Shown here in pieces: positions 1 to 7,832 of a stretch of 20,518 nt of DNA. The stretch is from Bog-950 sp035299425 (GTDB lineage: Bacteria > Bacteroidota > Bacteroidia > Chitinophagales > LD1), in contig DATGWP010000066.1 in assembly GCA_035299425.1 (NCBI GenBank), positions 1 to 20,518 on the forward strand, in the 5' to 3' direction. Made by a program: the position numbers and the translations under genes. The notes under the pieces are model-generated. The model was not told where the DNA came from, made no database searches, and was given only the letters and a program-made list of their open reading frames with translations. The number at the start of each line of letters is the position of its first letter. Within the stretch, counting starts at the first letter, position 1.

Positions 1-1
1 G

Positions 2-646
2 GCTACCTATATATGGAGTGTGAACGGTGTGGATGTACAAACCGGTTCTGTTGCGCCATACATTACCCTCAACAATTTAAACAACAACGATACCATCAGA
101 TGCAAAATGATATCTAGCGAAAATTGTGTAACGCAGGCCGAGGTAGTTTCTGCACTGGTTGTAGTAACAGTAAATGCACTGCCGGATGTAACTGTAAGCG
201 TAGTTAACAACACGCTTACAGTGCCGGCATCGGCTACTCACCAGTGGTACAATTGTGGCAACAACAATACCATTACCGGTGCTACCAATGCTACTTACAC
301 AGCTACTGCCAATGGCGATTACAAGGTAGCAGTAACGAATGTGGCAGGCTGCACCGATACATCTGTTTGTATTAACGTAAACAGTATTGGCATTGAAGAA
401 GCCTCAATAAACAGTGTTGCCGTATCGCCAAACCCGTTTTCAACGGATGTAACAATATCAGTTCCTGAATTTAGCCGTGGTTACACTATAGAAGTGTATA
501 ACTGCCTTGGTGCAATAGTAAAACGCACGGGTAGCTTAAGTGCTATACACAATCTGCAATTAGCGGATATAACCAGCGGCATCTACTTTATTAAAATTAG
601 TGACGGCACTAAATCATTTGTAAGAAGAATAGAAAAACAACAATAA
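2..646 (+). CDS. T9SS-exported protein, C-terminal part (5' end outside window)
   Basis: The reading frame is open from base 2 to the TAA at 644-646, so only about 214 C-terminal residues are seen. The visible part is Ser/Thr/Asn/Val-rich beta-sandwich sequence resembling Ig-like or PKD-type modules (HQWYNCGNNNTITGATNATY, then GDYKVAVTNVAGCTD). It ends in a typical type A T9SS sorting domain: VSPNPFSTDVTI, YTIEVYNCLGAIVKR, then DITSGIYFIKI and a basic end RRIEKQQ. In this family the domain directs Sec-exported cargo through the outer membrane via the Por secretion machinery and is then removed. The protein is therefore probably cell-surface or secreted. Its function cannot be told because the N-terminal domains lie outside the window. 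It is followed by an inverted repeat and a second T9SS gene in the same direction. Confidence 0.85.
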   Translation, partial: ATYIWSVNGVDVQTGSVAPYITLNNLNNNDTIRCKMISSENCVTQAEVVSALVVVTVNALPDVTVSVVNNTLTVPASATHQWYNCGNNNTITGATNATYTATANGDYKVAVTNVAGCTDTSVCINVNSIGIEEASINSVAVSPNPFSTDVTISVPEFSRGYTIEVYNCLGAIVKRTGSLSAIHNLQLADITSGIYFIKISDGTKSFVRRIEKQQ

Positions 647-676
647 CGCTCATAGTGCCACAGAAGGCGGTTGCCT

Positions 677-709
677 TGCTATGCAATTTACTTGCCGTAT
701 TGCATAGCA
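677..709 (+). terminator. Inverted repeat after the first T9SS gene
   Basis: Perfect 11-bp arms TGCTATGCAAT and ATTGCATAGCA are separated by an 11-base loop, about 30 bases after the stop codon at 646. No clear T run follows, so this is either a weak intrinsic terminator or a 3'-end stabilising hairpin. Confidence 0.5.
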
Positions 710-770
710 GGCAGCTTGCTTTCGGGGTGCTTCACCGGCATTCATTTTTAACTAACACAAACCCTGCAAA

Positions 771-3700
771 ATGAAAAAGGTAATCCTCTTTTTAATTATC
801 ATGTATTTTTACACCTCCAGCCAGGCGCAGTACCCTACGCTGCTTTGGACAAACAAAATACAGGCTATTACTCAATCAAATCCGTATTGCAATATACGCG
901 AAATTGTAGTGGATGCCGAAGGTTCGGTATACGCGGCCGGCAGTTTTACAGATTCGCTTAGGCTGGATAAAAACCCTCCATTTACAACAGCGGCAGGAGA
1001 TGAATCGTCTGAATCCGCTTTTTTTGCAAAGTATAATAAGGATGGCATCTTATTGTGGCACAGGGTAATTAAGGGCGGTTACCTGCTTGCCACCGACATA
1101 AGTTTGGATAAATTCAATAATGTTTACATAGCCGGCCAGGCGGTTACCGGTGCTGCCATAGATTTTGACCCGGGAACAAATGTGGCTAATCTACAGTTTG
1201 ATGGCAACGATTTTTACTTTGCCAAATACGATGCAAACGGCAACTACGTATGGGCCAAAACTATCAATGTGGGAAATGGCAATAACTCCTTCGAGAACAA
1301 AATGCATACTATTTATGTAGATAGCAGTATGAACATATATCTTGCCGGTCAGTTTCAAAACACGCTGGATATTGACCCCGACGCAACTACGGTAACACTT
1401 GCGAACCCCGGCGGCAGTAATTGCAATTGCACCGTAGGCTTTTATGCTAAGTACAACAACAGCGGCTCATTGCTATGGGGCCGTGCCGATACACGCAATG
1501 CAGCCATACGCGATCTGCATGTGCACGATGCTACCGGCAGAATAGCATTAGCCGGTGAGCGAAGCACAAATTTCGGAACGCCATTCAGGTTGGTAAGTGC
1601 TGCCGGCGCGGGCATTGATTCGCTGAGCGGTGGCCGTATTATTTCTACTTGTGCCAGATTTGATGCAGCCGGAAATGTTTATTACAGTGGTTATTTCAGC
1701 AGTAGTAATAATGATTTTGACTGGGGCAACGGAACCACCTACCTGAGCTCACAAGCCACATATGAAAACGTGGGGTTTACAGCAAAGTATAACAGCACAT
1801 CACAGTTTCAATGGGTGCGTGCTTACAGCCCAACTAACGACACCAGTTACCGCGCGGCCTATTATGAAGTTAATATAGCACCCGATGGCAATCCGCTCTT
1901 GTCTTTCTCTGAAAGTAATGGCAACAATGTGATAAAAGGATTCTATAAAGTAAATGCGGTTAACGGCAATGAAATCTGGAGCCCCTCTGCATTCAATATT
2001 TGGGTAGGTGGAACTCTTTCCAGCAATGCAATACCAAGCCCCGGCGATGGTTCATTTGTTTTTAGCTGCGATGTAGGGTTTAATGGCAGTGGTTCTAACA
2101 GCACCTTCGATTTTCACCCTGACCCTCAGATAACAACGAATCTAGCAGGTACGGGTTACTGGAGCGCTTTTGTAAAATATGGCGACTGCATTAATGCCCC
2201 TTCTCAACCAGGTGCTATAAATGGACCGTCAACAATATGCACTACAGATGCAATAACCTATAGCATACCGGTGGTTGCCAACACGCTTACATACACCTGG
2301 TATTTGCCTGCTGGCTGGGTAGGGTCATCAGATAGTGCCAGCATAACTGTGCAGCCTGCCACCAACGGTGGTGCTGTAATTGTTTCGGCAGATAATAGGT
2401 GTGGCTCGAGCACATGGCAGGGTTTAACTGTAAGTTATGATTCTGCTACAAGCCTCTATCCTGTAGCAAGCGATACTACAGTATGTGCAGGCACAGCAGT
2501 TACGTTGTATGGCGCAGGTGCCAATACGTATAGCTGGAGCAACAGTGTTACTAATAATATTCCATTTATCCCGCTTGCCACTACAACATACTATGTAACC
2601 GGTACATCCGGCGCATGCACAGCAGTTGATTCTATAACTATTAATGTATTGCAGCCATCAGCAAGCGCTTTAAATGCCACTATCTGTAGCGGCCAATCAT
2701 ATCTGTTTAATACAGTAGAACTTACCAATGTCGGTGTATACCGCGACACGTTGCTAAATGCCGCAGGCTGCGACTCAATAATTACACTTACGCTAATTGT
2801 AAACCAGCCAACCGGCTCTTCGATCAATGCATCTGTTTGTCCCGGTCAGGGTTATCCTTTCGATGGTCACACGTTGATAGTGCCCGGTGTATATTACGAT
2901 ACTTTGACGAACGCAGCTGGTTGCGATTCGATAGTTATACTTACGCTTACATTCAGGCAGCCTACCTCATCAGCGTTTACAGCTGCCATCTGTCCGGGCC
3001 AATCATATCTGTTTAATGGCATTAACCGCACTACGGCCGGTGTGTACCGCGATACTTTAGTAAACGCAGTAGGTTGCGATTCAATAATTACACTAACCCT
3101 TAGCCTAAAACAAAATTCTTCATCTGTATTCTCTACAGTTATATGCCCTTCTGAAACTTATTTTTTCAATGGGGCAGAGCGCAACGTAAGTGGTGCATAC
3201 CGCGATACATTAGTTAACTCAGCTGGCTGCGATTCGATAGTAACCTTGAACCTTACAGTATTGCCTAGCGAGTTCACCACTCTGCAGGCAAGTATTTGTG
3301 CCGGGTCTGTTTACCAGTTTGGCGCACAGCAGTTAACTACAGCAGGAACATACACAGATACCCTGACTGCATTTAACGGGTGCGATAGTATTATAACCTT
3401 AACATTAACGGTAAGCAACTTAATTTCCTCATCGCTTAGCGCCAGTATTTGTGCCGGCCAAACTTATATTTTCAACGGCCAGGAGTTAGGCACTTCAGGC
3501 AGCTATAGCGATACGCTGCAGGCCGTAGGTGGGTGCGATAGTATTATTACGCTGCTACTACAAGTGGATAGCGCACCCAATGTGACAGTATCACCGGCTT
3601 CGGCTAATTTATGCCAAAACGATAGCTTAATACTTACCGCAAGCGGTGGCACCTCTTATATGTGGAGCAATAATGCTATCAGCAGCAGCATACATGTTAG

Positions 3701-4253
3701 CCCCCAGCAAACCACAACCTACACTGTTACTGCCACAGGCGGTAATACCTGCACAACTACGACCACCATACTTGTTAATGTAAATACACAGCCCTCTCCC
3801 CCTGAAGTTAGCCAGCATGGAGATACCTTACTTGCCAGCAGTGGCACTAACCACCAGTGGTTTATAAACAATGATAGCATTGATGGTGCTACCGAAAGCA
3901 TACTTGTGATTACACAAGATGGCATTTACTATGTACAGGTTGCAGATACTAATGGCTGTACAAACCGCTCGGCAGAATACCAGGTAATTGGACTAACAAT
4001 AAGGGAGAATTTCAGCCCTTTTTTATGGTCTATGTATCCAAATCCTACCGATGGGCTTGTGTATATTAAATGCCCGGATTGCCACACTGCTTTCAATTAT
4101 GAAGTATACGGTATACAAGGAAATTTAATATCCCGCTCTTCGGTTGTGGGTTTAGAAACTGTGCTGGATACACATCTCTGGCCGGCAGGTGCCTATCTGG
4201 TAAGAGTTTACAACGGTGTATACAATAACACAGATTATCTATTTAAGCATTAA
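771..4253 (+). CDS. Large T9SS-secreted protein: propeller-like N-terminus, six tandem 51-aa repeats, sorting domain
   Basis: 1160 residues. An N-terminal signal peptide (MKKVILFLIIMYFYTSSQAQ) is visible. Residues about 30-470 carry roughly five imperfect units of the type D-GNVY-AG-F...DFDP...FAKY-..G-..W, which resembles SBBP-like beta-propeller blades. An Ig/PKD-like stretch follows (about 475-625). Then come six tandem units with the pattern IC-GQ-Y-FNG...G-Y-DTL...GCDSI-TLTL-V (about 628-932), another Ig-like pair, and a T9SS type A sorting domain (MYPNPTDGLVYIK ... WPAGAYLVRVYNG) at the C-terminus. Proteins of this build are exported to the Bacteroidota cell surface. No catalytic motif is seen, so adhesion or a structural role is inference. 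The ATG at 771 is fixed by the signal peptide. A terminator-like hairpin follows the stop. Confidence 0.88.
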   Translation: MKKVILFLIIMYFYTSSQAQYPTLLWTNKIQAITQSNPYCNIREIVVDAEGSVYAAGSFTDSLRLDKNPPFTTAAGDESSESAFFAKYNKDGILLWHRVIKGGYLLATDISLDKFNNVYIAGQAVTGAAIDFDPGTNVANLQFDGNDFYFAKYDANGNYVWAKTINVGNGNNSFENKMHTIYVDSSMNIYLAGQFQNTLDIDPDATTVTLANPGGSNCNCTVGFYAKYNNSGSLLWGRADTRNAAIRDLHVHDATGRIALAGERSTNFGTPFRLVSAAGAGIDSLSGGRIISTCARFDAAGNVYYSGYFSSSNNDFDWGNGTTYLSSQATYENVGFTAKYNSTSQFQWVRAYSPTNDTSYRAAYYEVNIAPDGNPLLSFSESNGNNVIKGFYKVNAVNGNEIWSPSAFNIWVGGTLSSNAIPSPGDGSFVFSCDVGFNGSGSNSTFDFHPDPQITTNLAGTGYWSAFVKYGDCINAPSQPGAINGPSTICTTDAITYSIPVVANTLTYTWYLPAGWVGSSDSASITVQPATNGGAVIVSADNRCGSSTWQGLTVSYDSATSLYPVASDTTVCAGTAVTLYGAGANTYSWSNSVTNNIPFIPLATTTYYVTGTSGACTAVDSITINVLQPSASALNATICSGQSYLFNTVELTNVGVYRDTLLNAAGCDSIITLTLIVNQPTGSSINASVCPGQGYPFDGHTLIVPGVYYDTLTNAAGCDSIVILTLTFRQPTSSAFTAAICPGQSYLFNGINRTTAGVYRDTLVNAVGCDSIITLTLSLKQNSSSVFSTVICPSETYFFNGAERNVSGAYRDTLVNSAGCDSIVTLNLTVLPSEFTTLQASICAGSVYQFGAQQLTTAGTYTDTLTAFNGCDSIITLTLTVSNLISSSLSASICAGQTYIFNGQELGTSGSYSDTLQAVGGCDSIITLLLQVDSAPNVTVSPASANLCQNDSLILTASGGTSYMWSNNAISSSIHVSPQQTTTYTVTATGGNTCTTTTTILVNVNTQPSPPEVSQHGDTLLASSGTNHQWFINNDSIDGATESILVITQDGIYYVQVADTNGCTNRSAEYQVIGLTIRENFSPFLWSMYPNPTDGLVYIKCPDCHTAFNYEVYGIQGNLISRSSVVGLETVLDTHLWPAGAYLVRVYNGVYNNTDYLFKH
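2652..3566 (+). repeat. Six tandem in-frame repeats of 51 codons (one of 50)
   Basis: Unit starts are at 2652, 2805, 2958, 3111, 3261 and 3414, giving units of 153, 153, 153, 150, 153 and 153 bases with no spacer. Each unit encodes two conserved cysteines (in IC-GQ and GCDSI) and the strand pattern Y-FNG, G-Y-DTL, TLTL-V. The first four units are closest to each other at DNA level (for example shared CCGCGAYAC and GATTCGATAGT-like words). The copies have diverged by many synonymous changes, so this is old duplication, not recent slippage. Confidence 0.9.
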
Positions 4254-4264
4254 ATGAGCAATAA

Positions 4265-4307
4265 ATTCAGAAAGCGTATAGCGTATTAACCTATATGCTT
4301 TCTGAAT
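4265..4307 (+). terminator. Hairpin terminator after the 1160-aa T9SS gene
   Basis: Arms ATTCAGAAAGCGTATA and TATATGCTTTCTGAAT form a 16-bp stem with one G-T pair and an 11-base loop, starting 11 bases after the stop codon. The following ATATTGTACTCTT is only moderately T-rich. It probably separates the T9SS gene from the oxidase locus. Confidence 0.7.
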
Positions 4308-4406
4308 ATATTGTACTCTTAGGTGAATTAAACTTACCAGCCAGTACAATCGCGCTTCTATCGCCTGGTGCACAATTTTACAGCATTAACGGCCCGATAC
4401 CTTTCC

Positions 4407-4418
4407 TGATTTTTATCA
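4407..4418. promoter_or_regulatory. FNR-type operator box upstream of DUF2892-ccoI
   Basis: TGAT-TTTT-ATCA is a perfect palindrome matching the core of the FNR consensus TTGAT-N4-ATCAA, without the outermost T and A. Its centre (4412.5) lies 58.5 bp before the G of the proposed -7 element at 4464-4471, which resembles a class I Crp/Fnr activator position. The same 12 bases occur again at 19411-19422 and a one-base variant at 7776-7787. Binding is inferred, not shown. Confidence 0.7.
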
Positions 4419-4463
4419 TATCCCTGCCTAATGGCAATCATGGCTAATAATATAGCCCTGCCA

Positions 4464-4471
4464 CACCTTTG
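4464..4471 (+). promoter_or_regulatory. Candidate -7 element for DUF2892-ccoI
   Basis: CACCTTTG followed by C resembles the Bacteroidota -7 consensus TAnnTTTG (one mismatch, C for the first T). It lies 31 bases before the ATG at 4502. No convincing TTG -33 element is seen upstream, as expected for an activator-dependent promoter. The same eight bases occupy the same place before ccoS. Confidence 0.55.
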
Positions 4472-4501
4472 CCGTAGAATTAAAAACAAAAAAACATTGT
4501 T

Positions 4502-4699
4502 ATGAAACCAAACGTAGGCGCAGTAGATGGCTATCTTCGAATCTTGTTTTTTCTCGCAGCACTTTGTTATGCAGTTTTATTTGGTGGGGTAGCCGCATGG
4601 GTTACCGCCGGTATTGGTGCTGTGTTATTTGCCACAGCTGTTTTGATGTGGTGCCCCCTATTCAGCATGCTGGGCATCAATACATCTAAGATATATTAA
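4502..4699 (+). CDS. DUF2892 (YgaP-like) small inner-membrane protein
   Basis: 65 residues with two predicted membrane helices (about 12-28 and 31-48). The family signature is visible: a short charged N-terminus ending in DGYLRI, a Gly/Ala-rich hairpin, then MWCPLFSMLGINT, which matches the W/CPLY-LGI-T end of DUF2892 proteins. The same fold forms the membrane part of the rhodanese YgaP, but no rhodanese domain is present here. The molecular role of stand-alone members is unknown. The gene ends 5 bases before the ccoI start codon, so the two are almost surely co-transcribed from the FNR-boxed promoter upstream. A link to copper or sulfur handling during oxidase assembly is only a contextual guess. 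Confidence 0.82.
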   Translation: MKPNVGAVDGYLRILFFLAALCYAVLFGGVAAWVTAGIGAVLFATAVLMWCPLFSMLGINTSKIY

Positions 4700-4704
4700 T
4701 ATAA

Positions 4705-7158
4705 ATGCAGGTTGGCAATAAAGTTTCACTAGGGGGTGTAACTACAATGTGTTACCATTGCGGCGCAAGTTGCGATGGGCACATTGTAGCATCTTCCAGG
4801 GTTTTTTGTTGCCAGGGGTGCAAAACAGTATACGAAGTACTAAACGACAACGGCCTGTGCGATTTTTATGCATTAAATAATCAGCCGGGCTCTTCGCTTA
4901 AAACCATAGGCGCTTCTGCACGTTTCGAATATCTTGATGACGAGTTAGTGCAGCGTAGGCTTATTAATTTCAGCCACGCCGGTAGCAGCAAGGTTACTTT
5001 TTACATACCTAAAATGCACTGTAGTTCCTGCATTTACCTGCTGGAAAACATGCACCGCATCAACAGGGCTATAACGGCCAGTCAGGTAAATTTTGGCAAA
5101 CGTGAGGTGAACATAACTTTTGAGGATAAAGAAATCTCGCTAAGGCAGGTAGCCGAACAACTTGCTGCCATAGGCTACGAGCCGCTGATACAGCTGGATA
5201 GCTTAAGCACTAAGGCCGCCAATAATAGTTTACGTACCTACTATTTAAAAATGGGGGTTGCGTTTTTTGCTTTTGGCAATATCATGCTACTCAGCTTTCC
5301 CGAATACCTGGGCCTGAATGCCTTAACCGAAAGCGTGTTCCGCAATTTTTTTGGTTATCTGAATTTTGCACTGGCATTGCCGGTGTTGTTTTATTGTGCA
5401 TCAGAATTTTTTATCAGTGCATACCATGCCCTGCGCCAGCGCACATTGAATATGGATGTGCCTATAGTGCTGGGCATTACCGCCATGTTCATTCGCAGTA
5501 CATACGAGATTTTTTCACATACCGGAGCCGGCTATTTCGATACACTTGCCAGCCTTGTATTGCTGATGCTTATAGGCCGGTTGTTTCAAAACAAAACCTA
5601 CGATTCGCTTTCTTTTGAGCGCGACTACCAATCCTATTTTCCCGTAGCTGTTACGGTAGTTAATAATGGCATTGAACAACAAATACCATTGGTAAAACTA
5701 CGCAAGCACGACCGCATAATGGTGCGCAATATGGAATTGATACCTGCCGATACCATTCTTATGAAAGGTAATGCCAACATCGATTATAGTTTTGTAACCG
5801 GCGAGGCCACCCCTATACCCAAAAAAGCCGGCGATATGATATACGCAGGTGGTAAACAGGTGGGCGGGGCCATAGAACTGGAAGTGATAAAGGAAGTATC
5901 GCAATCGTACCTTACCCAATTATGGAATGATGCCGCCTTTGATAAAACCCAGAAGAAGAATATCAGCTCACTTGCTACTAAGGTAAGCCGCTGGTTTACG
6001 CCCATTATAATGGTAATAGCTACAGGCTCTATGGTGTTTTGGTGGAATACCGATTTACACCGCGCGCTCAACGCTTTTACATCGGTGCTCATAATTGCTT
6101 GCCCCTGCGCTTTGGCGCTATCATCTCCGTTTACTCTAGGTAATGTGTTGCGGATGTTGGGCCGCCACAAAATTTACCTCAAAAATGCGCTTACCATTGA
6201 AAAGCTGGCACAGATAGACACAGTGGTGCTGGACAAGACCGGTACGCTTACCAATACCAAGCACGCGCGTATAGATTTTGTAAACCCCGATGGCCAGCCG
6301 GTAGAGTTAAAAAGCGAAGACCTTAAACTGGTAAAATCATTGGTATATCATTCATCGCACCCGCTTAGTAAGAAAATTAATGAACTGCTAAGCGATTACC
6401 CTAAATACGAAACAGAAAATTTTAAGGAGGCCGAAGGCCGTGGTATTGAGGGTTGGATAAATGAACAGCATATAAAAATAGGTTCTAAAAAATATATCTA
6501 CGGAGATAATTACCCGGGTGTAAATGCTGAATCAGATTTCAGGCACGCATCTAAAGTGTATGTATGTATTGATGGTGAAGTGAAGGGCTTCTTTCTGGTA
6601 AAAAACGAATATCGTAAAGGCTTTAGTTACCTGATTAAAAACCTGCGCCTGAGAAATAATGTATTTATCTTAAGTGGCGACAACGATGCCGAGCGCAATT
6701 TTTTGAAACAATATGTACCCGAAAATAACCTACAGTTTAACCGCACCCCTGGCGGCAAGCTTCAATTTATTAAAGAACAGCAGCAACAGCGGGCGCAGGT
6801 AATGATGGTAGGCGACGGGTTGAACGATGCCGGTGCACTACAGCAGGCAAATGTAGGTGTGGTTATAAGCGATGATGTAAACAATTTTTCGCCTGCCTGT
6901 GATGTAATTTTAGATTCATCGCAATTTGAAAACATGGACCGCTTGCTTACTGTTGCCCGCGATAGTATGGCCGTAATAAAATTCAGCTTTGCCATATCGC
7001 TGCTCTATAATTGTGTGGGTATTTACTTTGCAGCACAAGGCACTATGAGCCCAATTGTAGCTGCCATATTAATGCCGCTTAGTTCAGTTTCTATCATTGC
7101 TTTCACCACTCTGGGCTCGGCTTACATCAGCAAAAAGAATCTGAAAATTAATTCGTAG
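4705..7158 (+). CDS. ccoI: Copper-translocating P1B-type ATPase for cbb3 oxidase assembly (CcoI/FixI)
   Basis: 817 residues. The order is: N-terminal Cys-rich metal-binding domain of cation ATPases (CYHCG at 16-20, CCQGC at 35-39); HMA domain with MHCSSC (Cys106, Cys109); membrane helices about 180-300; actuator TGE at 365-367; CPC metal motif at 466-468; phosphorylation site DKTGT at Asp510; HP of the SHPLS motif at 552-553; GDGLND at 703-708; two final helices. This is the FixI/CcoI subtype, which exports Cu(I) across the inner membrane for the haem-copper centre of cbb3 oxidase. It forms an operon with DUF2892 and stands apart from the ccoS-ccoP run. An alternative start is the ATG at 4747 (residue 15), preceded by AGGGGG at 4731-4736; it would keep all the motifs. 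The stop is 6 bases from the convergent flavodoxin gene. Confidence 0.93.
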   Translation: MQVGNKVSLGGVTTMCYHCGASCDGHIVASSRVFCCQGCKTVYEVLNDNGLCDFYALNNQPGSSLKTIGASARFEYLDDELVQRRLINFSHAGSSKVTFYIPKMHCSSCIYLLENMHRINRAITASQVNFGKREVNITFEDKEISLRQVAEQLAAIGYEPLIQLDSLSTKAANNSLRTYYLKMGVAFFAFGNIMLLSFPEYLGLNALTESVFRNFFGYLNFALALPVLFYCASEFFISAYHALRQRTLNMDVPIVLGITAMFIRSTYEIFSHTGAGYFDTLASLVLLMLIGRLFQNKTYDSLSFERDYQSYFPVAVTVVNNGIEQQIPLVKLRKHDRIMVRNMELIPADTILMKGNANIDYSFVTGEATPIPKKAGDMIYAGGKQVGGAIELEVIKEVSQSYLTQLWNDAAFDKTQKKNISSLATKVSRWFTPIIMVIATGSMVFWWNTDLHRALNAFTSVLIIACPCALALSSPFTLGNVLRMLGRHKIYLKNALTIEKLAQIDTVVLDKTGTLTNTKHARIDFVNPDGQPVELKSEDLKLVKSLVYHSSHPLSKKINELLSDYPKYETENFKEAEGRGIEGWINEQHIKIGSKKYIYGDNYPGVNAESDFRHASKVYVCIDGEVKGFFLVKNEYRKGFSYLIKNLRLRNNVFILSGDNDAERNFLKQYVPENNLQFNRTPGGKLQFIKEQQQQRAQVMMVGDGLNDAGALQQANVGVVISDDVNNFSPACDVILDSSQFENMDRLLTVARDSMAVIKFSFAISLLYNCVGIYFAAQGTMSPIVAAILMPLSSVSIIAFTTLGSAYISKKNLKINS

Positions 7159-7164
7159 TACCTG

Positions 7165-7725
7165 CTACGCAACAGACGTTTCTGAAGTTTCACTGTTAGC
7201 CGCCTTAACCTGCTGGCAGAATAGTCGTGGCGTAGCGTTTAACAGCGATTTAAGATTACCTTGTTTTACAGCATTAAAATCGGTAAGCATGGCCTTTTTT
7301 TCTTCCGGTGATTTAGCCAGCCATGCGCCCATTTTTAAAAAGAACTTATCGGCCAGGCCCAGCTCACCAAAAACAGATTTTCCCTGCAAATAGAATTGAT
7401 TGTCTTTTTTTAATAAAGCTGTAGGTATATTATCCGTAAAATATTTTGTTGTCTTTTCTGTTTCAGTGGCAGGGGCTGCGCCTACAATAAAAAACAGCAC
7501 TTTTTTATTGAGCAAAGCGCTTTCGTTTTTCACCAGCCAGTTGCGCAACAATATTTTACCCATATAAATAGATGAGCCTGCAATAATAAAATCGTAGGCT
7601 GCCAGTTCCCATGGGCTTAGGTCTATACTTCTCTTTACCGGTAAACCAAGCCTCTCTCCTATCCAATTGGCATACTGCTTAGCGGCACCGTATCTGCTTT
7701 CATAAATTACAATACCATTTTTCAT
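7165..7725 (-). CDS. Flavodoxin-domain protein, HemG-like (protoporphyrinogen dehydrogenase family?)
   Basis: 186 residues. The N-terminus has the flavodoxin pattern: strand IVIYES, FMN-phosphate loop RYGAAKQYA, then YDFIIAGSSIYMG (about 45-57) and strand VLFFIVGAAP. Length and architecture match flavodoxin-domain proteins of the HemG type, which oxidise protoporphyrinogen IX with menaquinone as electron acceptor. HemG assignment is plausible because an oxygen-independent haem route would suit an oxidase made at low oxygen, but simple flavodoxin function is not excluded. The gene lies on the opposite strand inside the cbb3 locus, convergent with ccoI and divergent from ccoS. It starts with ATG inside a palindrome and shares an FNR-type box with ccoS. 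Confidence 0.75.
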   Translation of the reverse strand: MKNGIVIYESRYGAAKQYANWIGERLGLPVKRSIDLSPWELAAYDFIIAGSSIYMGKILLRNWLVKNESALLNKKVLFFIVGAAPATETEKTTKYFTDNIPTALLKKDNQFYLQGKSVFGELGLADKFFLKMGAWLAKSPEEKKAMLTDFNAVKQGNLKSLLNATPRLFCQQVKAANSETSETSVA

Positions 7726-7747
7726 TGCACTTAAAATTTAAGTGCAA
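7725..7747. promoter_or_regulatory. Perfect palindrome over the start of the flavodoxin gene
   Basis: Arms TTGCACTTAAA and TTTAAGTGCAA are exact reverse complements around one central A. The palindrome touches the flavodoxin start codon (minus-strand ATG at 7725-7723) and overlaps the proposed minus-strand -7 element at 7745-7752. It may be an operator or, in the transcript, a hairpin covering the translation start. The binding factor is unknown. Confidence 0.55.
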
Positions 7748-7752
7748 GGTTG
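7745..7752 (-). promoter_or_regulatory. Candidate -7 element for the flavodoxin gene
   Basis: Read on the minus strand this is CAACCTTG within TGCCAACCTTGCA, the same 13 bases found at the start of the three-PAS kinase gene. Its G at 7745 is 36.5 bp from the centre of the FNR-type box at 7776-7787 and 20 bases from the ATG. It fits TAnnTTTG imperfectly, so support rests mainly on spacing and recurrence. Confidence 0.4.
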
Positions 7753-7775
7753 GCAATCGTGTTACGTAATAAACC

Positions 7776-7787
7776 TGATTTTAATCA
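7776..7787. promoter_or_regulatory. FNR-type operator box between the flavodoxin gene and ccoS
   Basis: TGAT-TTTA-ATCA, extended to CTGAT...ATCAG. The flanks CCTGATTTT are shared with the box before ccoI. The centre (7781.5) is 58.5 bp from the ccoS -7 G and 36.5 bp from the flavodoxin -7 G, so one site could serve both divergent promoters. Confidence 0.7.
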
Positions 7788-7832
7788 GTCGCAGGCCTTT
7801 TATTTCTCATAGCCATACAGCTTACCCAAGTG

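Noticed and set aside
2652..3566. Tandem repeats as a CRISPR-like array
   Set aside because: The repeats are in-frame, contiguous protein modules without spacers.
4429..4440. TAAT-GGCA-ATCA just after the ccoI box, possible second operator
   Set aside because: One half-site is imperfect and no counterpart exists before ccoS or the kinase.
4442..4457. Short inverted repeat GGCTA-N6-TAGCC between box and -7 element of the ccoI promoter
   Set aside because: Five-base arms are too short to distinguish from chance, and it is not repeated at the sister promoters.
4707..4719. GCAGGTTGGCAAT at the ccoI start, similar to the shared 13-base word
   Set aside because: It lacks one base of the word, lies inside coding sequence and points the wrong way for a promoter of any gene here.
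7154..7169. CGTAG-N6-CTACG hairpin between ccoI and the flavodoxin gene as terminator
   Set aside because: A 5-bp stem without a T tract is too weak to call.
7752..7766. Sigma-54-like sequence TGGCA...TTAC
   Set aside because: The essential GC of the -12 element is missing and no enhancer-binding protein gene is near.
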